DNA from: Thiotrichales bacterium
GTDB taxonomy: Bacteria; Pseudomonadota; Gammaproteobacteria; JAAZVR01
Assembly (NCBI GenBank): GCA_018623305.1
Contig: JAAZVR010000066.1
Coordinates: 1 to 6,336 of the forward strand
Length of the DNA stretch: 6,336 nucleotides
Direction of reading: 5' to 3'
Part shown: piece after piece, positions 1-5,297 of the stretch
Layout: the number at the start of each line of letters is the position of its first letter
Numbering within the stretch: position 1 is the first letter of the stretch
Notes under the pieces: generated by a model
The model's input: only the letters and a program-made list of their open reading frames with translations
Told to the model about the DNA's origin: nothing
The model's database searches: none
Made by a program: the position numbers and the translations under genes

Positions 1-180
1 CAAAAAAGCCACAGAAGAGCCTTTGCCATTAGTTCCAGCCACGGTAATAACCGTCGCTGAAGGTTGAGTTAGATTGAGCCGTTCCGCTACTTCACGAATA
101 CGGTCCAAACCTAAATCAATTTCACTTGGATGCAATGCCAGCTGCCAATCCAGCCAGCTTTGTAAATCCTTATGCCGCAT
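1..180 (-). CDS. folC: Folylpolyglutamate synthase / dihydrofolate synthase, N-terminal part (runs off the window)
   Basis: Only the first 60 codons lie in the window; the 3' part is beyond position 1. FolC is a cytoplasmic Mur-ligase-type ATP enzyme that joins glutamate to dihydropteroate and adds further glutamates to reduced folates. Visible here are an N-terminal segment with an SWLDWQLALHPSEIDLGLDR stretch, like the 'LHPxxIDLGLxR' signature of the family, and then the ATP-binding P-loop VAGTNGKGSS at about residues 48-57. The start is well fixed: two in-frame TGA codons lie only 7-12 bases upstream of the ATG, so no earlier start is possible. The gene begins inside the end of accD, overlapping it by 11 bases, and has only a weak ribosome site, which suggests translation coupled to accD. 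The accD-folC order is common in beta- and gammaproteobacteria. Identity is secure. Family members are usually a little over 400 residues, so most of the gene is unseen. Confidence 0.95.
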   Translation of the reverse strand, partial: MRHKDLQSWLDWQLALHPSEIDLGLDRIREVAERLNLTQPSATVITVAGTNGKGSSVAFL

Positions 181-1030
181 TCGATTTCATCAAAATCGAC
201 AAAATCGTAGCCAATTCATCGCGCATCTCGCCGCGGTGAATAATTTGGTCAATCGCGCCATGTTCTAACAAGAACTCTGAACGCTGAAAACCTTCTGGTA
301 AGGTTTCACGAACCGTTTGCTCAATCACTCGAGGACCCGCAAAACCAATCAACGCATTCGGCTCAGCCACATTCAAATCACCCAACATTGCGAATGATGC
401 CGAAACACCGCCCATTGTCGGATCAGTTAAAACAGAAATAAACGGCAAACCACGGTCGCTCATTCGCGCCAACACCGATGACGTTTTTGCCATCTGCATC
501 AATGAAAAAAGCGCTTCTTGCATACGCGCGCCACCTGAAGCCGAGAAACAGACTAAAGGACAGCCTTTTTCCATTGCCACTTCCGCCGCACGACAAAATT
601 TCTCACCCACAACTGACCCCATAGAGCCGCCCATGAATTTAAATTCAAACGCCACTGCAACAACAGGCAAACCCTTCAACGAACCGCTCATCGCCAATAA
701 AGCATCGTTTTCACCCGTTGCTTTTTGAGAAGCGACCATACGATCTGCATATTTTTTGCTGTCTTTAAACTTAAGACGATCAACCGGCTTCATCGTCGCT
801 GCAATTTCTTCACGCCCTTCGGCATCCAAGAAAATATCCAAACGACGACGCGCACCAATTCGCATATGGTGATCGCATTTAGGACATACATCGCTGTTGC
901 GCTCAAGCTCTTCACGATACAACGTCGAGCCACATGACGGGCATTTTGTCCAAATACCTTCAGGCACCGAACGACGTCGCTCCCCACCCCATTGAACTTT
1001 AGATGGGATGATTTTTTCTAACCAACTCAT
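170..1030 (-). CDS. accD: Acetyl-CoA carboxylase, carboxyltransferase beta subunit
   Basis: AccD is half of the carboxyltransferase that moves carboxyl from biotin carrier protein to acetyl-CoA, giving malonyl-CoA for fatty acid synthesis; it works with AccA in the cytoplasm. The 286-residue protein has the N-terminal four-cysteine zinc ribbon (C30, C33, C49, C52). The crotonase-like core follows, with FMGGSMGSVVGEKF at 132-145, SASGGARMQE at 163-172, DPTMGGVSAS at 203-212 and GFAGPRVIEQT at 229-239. These closely match E. coli AccD from memory, but the roughly 20-residue disordered C-terminal tail of E. coli is absent. The ATG start has a clear ribosome site (TGAGGT, 7 bases away) and overlaps the trpA stop in an ATGA arrangement. 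The neighbours trpA upstream and folC downstream are the usual ones. No key residue appears to be missing. Confidence 0.98.
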   Translation of the reverse strand: MSWLEKIIPSKVQWGGERRRSVPEGIWTKCPSCGSTLYREELERNSDVCPKCDHHMRIGARRRLDIFLDAEGREEIAATMKPVDRLKFKDSKKYADRMVASQKATGENDALLAMSGSLKGLPVVAVAFEFKFMGGSMGSVVGEKFCRAAEVAMEKGCPLVCFSASGGARMQEALFSLMQMAKTSSVLARMSDRGLPFISVLTDPTMGGVSASFAMLGDLNVAEPNALIGFAGPRVIEQTVRETLPEGFQRSEFLLEHGAIDQIIHRGEMRDELATILSILMKSNAA

Positions 1031-1839
1031 TTCGATACCTCATTCATTGCTTGTTTCATCGCGGACAATAATTCAACAATCTCCGCTTTTGCTTGTTCAG
1101 GATTATCTTGGTTTTCAGCAATTTTATTAACCAGAACAGAACCCACGATAACAGCATCCGATGCTTTAGCAACCGTCGCGGCCGCCTCAGGCGTGCGAAT
1201 ACCAAACCCAACACCCACAGGCGTCGTTGCATATTCACGAATAACCGCCATTTTCTCGGCAACCATATCGGTGTTCAATTCACTCGAACCTGTCACACCT
1301 TTCAATGCAACCGAATACACAAAACCGCGCGCCATATTACAAATCTTTTGCATACGTACAGGCGTTGAAGTCGGAGCAATCAAATAAACCGGCGCCAAAT
1401 TGTAACGATCCATAATTTCGTTAAATTCATGGCCTTCCTCTGGTGGCAAATCAACCGTCAACACACCATCGACACCCGCTTTCGATGCCAAATCAGCAAA
1501 CACCTGATAACCCATAATTTCAACAGGATTTAAATATCCCATCAAAACAACTGGCGTTGAATCGTTCGTTTGACGAAATTCAGCAACCATATCAATCACA
1601 TCGCGCAAACGCACATTATGTTCAAGCGCGCGCTCGCTGGCTTTCTGAATCACAGGACCATCCGCCATCGGGTCTGAGAAAGGTACGCCTAGTTCGATAA
1701 TATCGGCACCCGCATCAACTAAAGCGTGCATCATTCCAACGGTAAAATCAGGGTTTGGATCGCCTGCCGTAATGAACGGAATCAACGCCGCTTTACCATC
1801 TGCTTTTAAGGCCTCAAACGTTGTATTAATTCGGTTCAT
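1027..1839 (-). CDS. trpA: Tryptophan synthase alpha subunit
   Basis: TrpA cleaves indole-3-glycerol phosphate to indole and glyceraldehyde 3-phosphate, passing indole through a tunnel to TrpB; the active enzyme is an alpha2-beta2 complex in the cytoplasm. The protein is a TIM barrel of 270 residues (Salmonella 268). The catalytic acids are E49 in IIELGVPFSDP and D60 in PMADGP, with the same residue numbers as in Salmonella TrpA when counted from this ATG. Other signatures are GVDGVLTVDLPPEE, LIAPTST, GFVYSVALKGVTGSS, the phosphate-binding VGVGFGIRTPE, and DAVIVGSVLV near the C-terminus. A TTG codon directly before the ATG could add one residue (start at 1842). A GGAG at 1850-1853 is 7 bases from that TTG and 10 from the ATG, so the spacing alone does not decide. 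I chose the ATG, which overlaps the trpB stop by one base. It overlaps accD by four bases at its other end. Confidence 0.97.
   Translation of the reverse strand: MNRINTTFEALKADGKAALIPFITAGDPNPDFTVGMMHALVDAGADIIELGVPFSDPMADGPVIQKASERALEHNVRLRDVIDMVAEFRQTNDSTPVVLMGYLNPVEIMGYQVFADLASKAGVDGVLTVDLPPEEGHEFNEIMDRYNLAPVYLIAPTSTPVRMQKICNMARGFVYSVALKGVTGSSELNTDMVAEKMAVIREYATTPVGVGFGIRTPEAAATVAKASDAVIVGSVLVNKIAENQDNPEQAKAEIVELLSAMKQAMNEVSK
1037..1042 (-). promoter_or_regulatory. Ribosome binding site of accD
   Basis: TGAGGT lies within the last codons of trpA, with GAGG ending 7 bases before the accD ATG at 1030. It is one of the two best Shine-Dalgarno matches in the window. It lets accD be translated independently of trpA despite the four-base gene overlap, which would fit the need for more AccD than TrpA. 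Confidence 0.7.
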
Positions 1840-3038
1840 CAAACTTCAACTCCATCAATCTGCGCAACGGTATGCACATCCTTATCACCACGACCAGAAA
1901 GATTCACAATAATCACTTCATCTTTTTTCATCGTAGGCGCCAGTTTTTTAACATAGGCCATTGCATGGCTTGTCTCCAATGCAGGCATGATGCCTTCAAT
2001 TCGCGTCAATTCGTAGAACGCTTCTAAAGCCTCATCATCTGTAACAGCGACACAATTCATACGGCCCACATCTTTCAACCAAGAATGCTCAGGCCCAACA
2101 CCTGGGTAATCCAGACCGGCTGAAACAGAATGCGTTTCAATGATCTGTCCGTTTTCATCTTCCATTAGGTAGGTACGATTACCATGCAAAACACCTGGCT
2201 TACCCATACATAATGGCGCTGCGTGTCGACCTGTTTCCAGTCCATCACCTGCCGCTTCAACACCGTAAATATTCACGGACTCATCATTTAAGAAATCATA
2301 GAACAAACCAATCGCATTTGAACCACCACCGATACACGCAACAATTGCTTCTGGCAACTTGCCTTCTTTTTCCAAACACTGCTGCTTCGCTTCTTCACCG
2401 ATCACTTTTTGAAAATCTCGAACCAGAGCTGGATAAGGATGAGGCCCTGCAACGGTACCAATAACATAAAAAGTATCATCGACATTCGTGACCCAATCAC
2501 GCATCGCTTCATTCAAGGCATCTTTCAGTGTTTTTGAACCTGACTCAACCGCAACAACTTCAGCGCCTAACAATTTCATTCGGTATACATTAATCGCCTG
2601 ACGCGCAACGTCCACCGCGCCCATATAAACCACACATTTCAAGCCCAAACGCGCAGCAACTGTCGCTGTCGCCACACCGTGCTGGCCTGCACCCGTCTCA
2701 GCAATAATGCGCGTTTTACCCATGCGCTTTGCCAACAACATCTGACCAATCGTGTTGTTAATTTTATGCGCGCCGGTGTGGTTTAAATCTTCACGCTTCA
2801 AGTAAATCTTTGCACCACCGTAAGCTTCAGTAAGTTCTTTAGCAAAATACAACCCAGACGGTCGACCAACAAACTCAGTCAAATACTCTTGAAGCTCAGC
2901 ATTAAATTCAGGATCGTCTTTATATTGCTCATACGCTTGCGAAAGTTCATCCAACGGCGCCATCAATGTCTCAGAGGCAAAAATACCGCCGTGAATCCCA
3001 AAGTGCCCTCGGGCATCTGGCATGCTTTTGTAATCCAT
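1839..3038 (-). CDS. trpB: Tryptophan synthase beta subunit
   Basis: TrpB is the pyridoxal-phosphate enzyme that joins indole, channelled from TrpA, with serine to give tryptophan. The protein is 399 residues (family about 390-410), a fold-type II PLP enzyme of the TrpB1 class. It shows the N-terminal MPDARGHFGIHGG, the PLP lysine K92 in LNHTGAHKINNTIG, the catalytic glutamate E114 in ETGAGQHG, the phosphate-binding GGGSNA at 237-242, SAGLDYPGVGPEHSWL, and SGRGDKD at 381-387. All expected active-site residues seem to be present. A GTG four codons further upstream (3050) would overlap the preceding gene. I prefer the ATG at 3038 because an AGGA sits just before it and the family N-terminus needs nothing longer; an ATG at 3023 is also possible but has poorer upstream spacing. 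The gene follows the unknown gene by 5 bases and runs into trpA with a one-base overlap. trpF, often found just upstream of trpB, is not here. Confidence 0.97.
   Translation of the reverse strand: MDYKSMPDARGHFGIHGGIFASETLMAPLDELSQAYEQYKDDPEFNAELQEYLTEFVGRPSGLYFAKELTEAYGGAKIYLKREDLNHTGAHKINNTIGQMLLAKRMGKTRIIAETGAGQHGVATATVAARLGLKCVVYMGAVDVARQAINVYRMKLLGAEVVAVESGSKTLKDALNEAMRDWVTNVDDTFYVIGTVAGPHPYPALVRDFQKVIGEEAKQQCLEKEGKLPEAIVACIGGGSNAIGLFYDFLNDESVNIYGVEAAGDGLETGRHAAPLCMGKPGVLHGNRTYLMEDENGQIIETHSVSAGLDYPGVGPEHSWLKDVGRMNCVAVTDDEALEAFYELTRIEGIMPALETSHAMAYVKKLAPTMKKDEVIIVNLSGRGDKDVHTVAQIDGVEV
1850..1853 (-). promoter_or_regulatory. Ribosome binding site of trpA, inside the end of trpB
   Basis: GGAG lies in the last codons of trpB. 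It is 10 bases from the ATG at 1839 and 7 bases from the alternative TTG at 1842. The stop codon of trpB (1839-1841) lies between it and the start, an arrangement typical of translational coupling that keeps the alpha and beta subunits in equal amounts. Confidence 0.5.
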
Positions 3039-3041
3039 AGT

Positions 3042-3046
3042 TCCTA
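3042..3046 (-). promoter_or_regulatory. Ribosome binding site of trpB overlapping the upstream stop codon
   Basis: TAGGA contains both the TAG stop codon of the preceding gene (3044-3046) and an AGGA Shine-Dalgarno core. It ends only 3 bases before the trpB ATG, which is closer than usual. A ribosome finishing the upstream gene would sit on this site, so trpB translation is probably tied to termination and re-initiation. The site also favours ATG 3038 over GTG 3050 as the trpB start. Confidence 0.5.
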
Positions 3047-3424
3047 CCACTGTATTTGATTCTTTAAAAGTTCCGCAACATACTTGCGATTTTCGTCATT
3101 CAACTGACTGTTCATTGCAACAAATTCAGAGATACGTGGCACTTCATCCAACCACTCTTTCGCCAGCGACCAATTCACAAAACACAATAAAAACTTGGCC
3201 ATCAATTTGCTTTTTGCTGACCCGCCTCGATTGTTAATTGTGCGAAATCCCTGCTCACGAACCACAACATCGTCTCGCGTTTTAAGGCCTTCATCAGGCA
3301 ATAAAAACAAGTCGGTCAAGTTGTGGTTTTTCACCAACCATTCAAAACATTCCAAAAAAGTTTCTTCTTTAACTTCTCTTGGAATAACCGCATCTCTCAA
3401 TGCTCGAATTTGTTCAATTTCCAT
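3044..3424 (-). CDS. Unrecognised 126-residue protein between thiL and trpB
   Basis: I do not recognise this protein and assign no function. It looks like a real gene: it fills the thiL-trpB gap exactly, starting 8 bases after the thiL stop and ending 5 bases before trpB, on the same strand. It has an AGAAG ribosome site 5 bases before the ATG. The protein is soluble-looking and highly charged (about 21 acidic and 18 basic residues), with no signal peptide and no clear membrane segment. It seems largely helical: an N-terminal helix (1-13), an amphipathic stretch FLECFEWLVKN (23-33), a charged middle part with TRDDVVVREQGFRTINNRGG (49-68), a more hydrophobic helix KFLLCFVNWSLAKEWL (77-92), and a C-terminal helix after NDENRKY. 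It has two cysteines (C26, C81), with no metal-site spacing, and four tryptophans, one of them the last residue. Many gammaproteobacteria carry pgpA after thiL, but this protein shows no membrane helices and is not PgpA. Confidence 0.75.
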   Translation of the reverse strand: MEIEQIRALRDAVIPREVKEETFLECFEWLVKNHNLTDLFLLPDEGLKTRDDVVVREQGFRTINNRGGSAKSKLMAKFLLCFVNWSLAKEWLDEVPRISEFVAMNSQLNDENRKYVAELLKNQIQW

Positions 3425-3429
3425 AATTT

Positions 3430-3434
3430 CTTCT
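3430..3434 (-). promoter_or_regulatory. Ribosome binding site of the unknown gene
   Basis: AGAAG lies 5 bases before the ATG at 3424 and overlaps the TAG stop of thiL (3433-3435). The match is moderate and purine-rich. It supports 3424 as the real start and suggests coupling to thiL translation. Confidence 0.45.
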
Positions 3435-4359
3435 AAAAATGCTGATAGCCCTTGGCGGAGATTTTATCACCGTCCAAAGTCATTCCCAAGGCTTCTGTTA
3501 TTTTACCAATACGAACGATTGACGTATTCAAAGCCTTTGATAAGGCCTCAATGTCTGTTCGTTTGATTTGCGATGCAGTAAAACACAATTCGTAATCATC
3601 ACCCGATGTCAGTGCGTATTTAAGGCCTTCATTTTGAGCCTTCACCACCTCAGAAAGTGGAATCGTTGCAGAGTTCAAATCCGCACCGCACTTTGAGGCC
3701 TCCAAAATATGCCCCAAATCAGCCAAAAGCCCATCTGAGACATCAATACACGCATTGGCAAGCGATTTAAGCGCAACACCCAACTCACAGCGAGGAGTTG
3801 GACGATCTAATCGGGATTTCATTTGCTTTGCAGCGACAGAATCAAGCTTAATTTGCTCAAAAACACACGCCAAACCCAATCCTGCATCACCTAAAGTACC
3901 CGTGACATAAATATCATCACCGACTTGAGCCGAACTCCGCAACAGCGGATTTGAATCCAGCAAACCGTGCGCCGTCACTGTAATCGTTAGCGCACCCCGA
4001 GTCGTATCTCCACCAACCAACGCCACCGAATAACGCTGGCAGATTTCATGCAAACCTCGGCTAAATTCCGACAACCATGACTCATCTTCGCTTGGCAACG
4101 TCAACGCCAGACTAATCCAGCGCGGCGTCGCGCCCATCGCCGCCAAATCACTTAGATTGACAGCAACAGCCTTCCAGGCAATATCTGCAGGTGCAGTTGA
4201 CTCTGGAAAATGAACACCTTCAACCATCGTATCGGTGACAACAACCAATCGCTGTCCAGCACAATCCAAAACCGCTCCGTCATCGCCAACACCGACAGAC
4301 ACATCCTCAGCTTGATCGAGCTGCGAAAAATATCGCTCAATCAAACCAAACTCAGACAT
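3433..4359 (-). CDS. thiL: Thiamine-monophosphate kinase
   Basis: ThiL phosphorylates thiamine monophosphate with ATP to give thiamine diphosphate, the active cofactor; it is a cytoplasmic dimer of the PurM/ThiL ATP-binding fold. The protein is 308 residues, close to the E. coli length of about 325. Motifs in order are FGLIERYF at 4-11, GVGDDGAVLD at 23-32, DTMVEGVHF at 43-51, NLSDLAAMGA at 68-77, GGDTTRG at 116-122, DDIYVTGTLGDAGLGL at 148-163, RPTPR at 186-190, IDVSDGLLADL at 205-215 and SGDDYEL at 252-258. These include the metal-binding aspartates of the family. The ATG shares one base with the nusB stop (TAATG), and the upstream ribosome site is weak, so coupling to nusB is likely. nusB-thiL is a standard proteobacterial pair. 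pgpA, the frequent next gene, is absent. Confidence 0.97.
   Translation of the reverse strand: MSEFGLIERYFSQLDQAEDVSVGVGDDGAVLDCAGQRLVVVTDTMVEGVHFPESTAPADIAWKAVAVNLSDLAAMGATPRWISLALTLPSEDESWLSEFSRGLHEICQRYSVALVGGDTTRGALTITVTAHGLLDSNPLLRSSAQVGDDIYVTGTLGDAGLGLACVFEQIKLDSVAAKQMKSRLDRPTPRCELGVALKSLANACIDVSDGLLADLGHILEASKCGADLNSATIPLSEVVKAQNEGLKYALTSGDDYELCFTASQIKRTDIEALSKALNTSIVRIGKITEALGMTLDGDKISAKGYQHF
3461..3489 (-). promoter_or_regulatory. Candidate sigma-70 promoter inside the 3' end of thiL
   Basis: On the minus strand there is TTGGGA (3484-3489, four of six matches to the -35 consensus), a 17-base spacer, and TAAAAT (3461-3466, five of six matches to -10). The -10 is preceded by TG plus one base, the extended -10 motif. 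Transcription would start around 3454 and give about a 30-base leader before the unknown gene at 3424, so it would serve that gene, trpBA, accD and folC. It lies wholly within thiL codons, so coding constraint or chance could explain it. No operator or attenuator is visible. Confidence 0.35.
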
Positions 4360-4805
4360 TATTTTTCTGCCGATTTCTCAGCTGAACGTAACTCGTCCGT
4401 CAATTTATCAAGCGTTGCATTCACAAATTTATGCGACTGCTCAGCACCGAAGACTTTCGCCAATTCGATCGCCTCATTCAAAATCACTCGATAAGGCACT
4501 TCAATTGAATATTTCAACTCGTAAATCGCCAAGCGCAAAATCGCACGTTCAACAGGATCCAATTTTTCAACTGCACGATCTGCAACCGTTGCAATCAAAG
4601 CATCGGCTTCATCTGACTTTTCAAAAGCGCCGCGCAACAAAGATGAAAATAACTCCGTATTCGCGCCTTTCATGCGCTCTTCATCTGCCATAAACTGAGC
4701 ACGCACATTCGTTATAACCTCACCGGTCATATCATTTTGATACAAGGCCTGAACAGCACAACGACGAGCGATATGACGAGGGGAAATTTTATTCTTCTCT
4801 GCCAT
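4359..4805 (-). CDS. nusB: Transcription antitermination factor NusB
   Basis: NusB is a small all-helical RNA-binding protein. With NusE (ribosomal S10) it binds boxA RNA and assembles the antitermination complex on rRNA operons. The 148-residue protein has the expected RRCAVQALYQ at 14-23, LDPVERAILRLAIYEL at 82-97, VPYRVILNEAIELAKVFG at 103-120 and SHKFVNATLDKL at 124-135, followed by a short charged tail; E. coli NusB is 139 residues. The ATG lies 4 bases after the ribH stop with only a weak TAAG before it, so translation probably depends on ribosomes arriving from ribH. The ribH-nusB-thiL order is widespread in Proteobacteria. Nothing looks damaged. Confidence 0.97.
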   Translation of the reverse strand: MAEKNKISPRHIARRCAVQALYQNDMTGEVITNVRAQFMADEERMKGANTELFSSLLRGAFEKSDEADALIATVADRAVEKLDPVERAILRLAIYELKYSIEVPYRVILNEAIELAKVFGAEQSHKFVNATLDKLTDELRSAEKSAEK

Positions 4806-4809
4806 TAAC

Positions 4810-5277
4810 TTACGCGTCCAACGCTTTCAATACGTTAACCATTTCAACCACAGACATCGCAGCTTCATGGCCTTTATTACCCGCTTTTGTTCCCGCACGC
4901 TCAATCGCTTGCTCGATCGTATCAACCGTCAAAACACCGAACGCCACTGGCAAACCGTATTCCATCATAACTTGCGCCATGCCTTTCGTACATTCGCCCG
5001 CAACGTACTCGAAATGCGGTGTACCGCCACGAATCACAGCGCCCAATGCGATGATCGCATCGTACTTACCTGACTCAGCCAGCTTTTTAACCGCCAAAGG
5101 AATTTCGAACGCGCCTGGCACTTTCACCAACGTCAAATCCGACTCATCCGCACCGTGACGAACTAAAGCGTCTTTAGCACCGTCCACCAAACTTGAAACA
5201 ACAAACTCGTTCCAACGACCTTCGACCAAGGCGATTTTCATGCCTGATGCTGTAAATTGACCTTCAACTACGTTCAT
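4810..5277 (-). CDS. ribH: 6,7-dimethyl-8-ribityllumazine synthase
   Basis: RibH condenses 3,4-dihydroxy-2-butanone 4-phosphate (made by the RibB domain encoded just upstream) with 5-amino-6-ribitylaminouracil to give lumazine, the direct precursor of riboflavin. The enzyme forms a cytoplasmic shell, 60-subunit in many bacteria. The 155-residue length is typical. Visible are the aromatic ribityl-stacking position W22 in GRWNEF, VPGAFEIPLA at 53-62, GAVIRGGTPHFEYVAGE at 79-95 with the catalytic histidine H88, GVLTVDTIEQAIERAG at 114-129 with the phosphate-binding R127, and KGHEAA at 135-140. The MNVVEG start aligns with the E. coli N-terminus, and a strong ribosome site precedes it, so the internal ATG at codon 13 is not the start. 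It lies 20 bases after ribB and 4 before nusB. Confidence 0.98.
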   Translation of the reverse strand: MNVVEGQFTASGMKIALVEGRWNEFVVSSLVDGAKDALVRHGADESDLTLVKVPGAFEIPLAVKKLAESGKYDAIIALGAVIRGGTPHFEYVAGECTKGMAQVMMEYGLPVAFGVLTVDTIEQAIERAGTKAGNKGHEAAMSVVEMVNVLKALDA

Positions 5278-5283
5278 TTTATT

Positions 5284-5290
5284 CTTCCCT
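5284..5290 (-). promoter_or_regulatory. Ribosome binding site of ribH
   Basis: AGGGAAG lies 6 bases before the ribH ATG, in the 20-base gap after ribB. It is a strong, well-spaced site and fixes the ribH start at 5277. The gap holds no hairpin and no promoter-like pair. Confidence 0.7.
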
Positions 5291-5297
5291 GTTTTAA

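Noticed and set aside
74..268. Plus-strand open frame of 64 codons, and similar plus-strand frames elsewhere in the window
   Set aside because: It lies antisense to the secure accD and folC genes, is rich in R, S, Q and N without any motif, and has no sensible ribosome site. The other plus-strand frames (for example 2213-2464, 3195-3566 and 4210-4494) are likewise shadows of trpB, the unknown gene/thiL and thiL/nusB.
3039..3050. GTG at 3050 as the trpB start, adding four residues
   Set aside because: It would overlap the upstream gene, has no better ribosome site, and the extra residues are not part of the TrpB N-terminus. ATG 3038 with AGGA before it is preferred.
3436..3449. GCTATCAGC followed by a T run at the end of thiL, resembling a terminator
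   Set aside because: The stem would be only three base pairs with a three-base loop, too weak to terminate, and it lies within the thiL coding end.
3285..3701. Cluster of AGGCCT hexamers (3285, 3543, 3623, 3696; also 1809 and 4745)
   Set aside because: Six copies in the window, four within about 420 bases, is more than chance but modest. They fall in codons for common residues (such as Ala-Leu or Gly-Leu) and share no longer flanking consensus that would mark an uptake or methylation signal.
5278..5297. FMN riboswitch before ribH
   Set aside because: The gap is only 20 bases. Any such element would have to lie upstream of ribB, outside the window.
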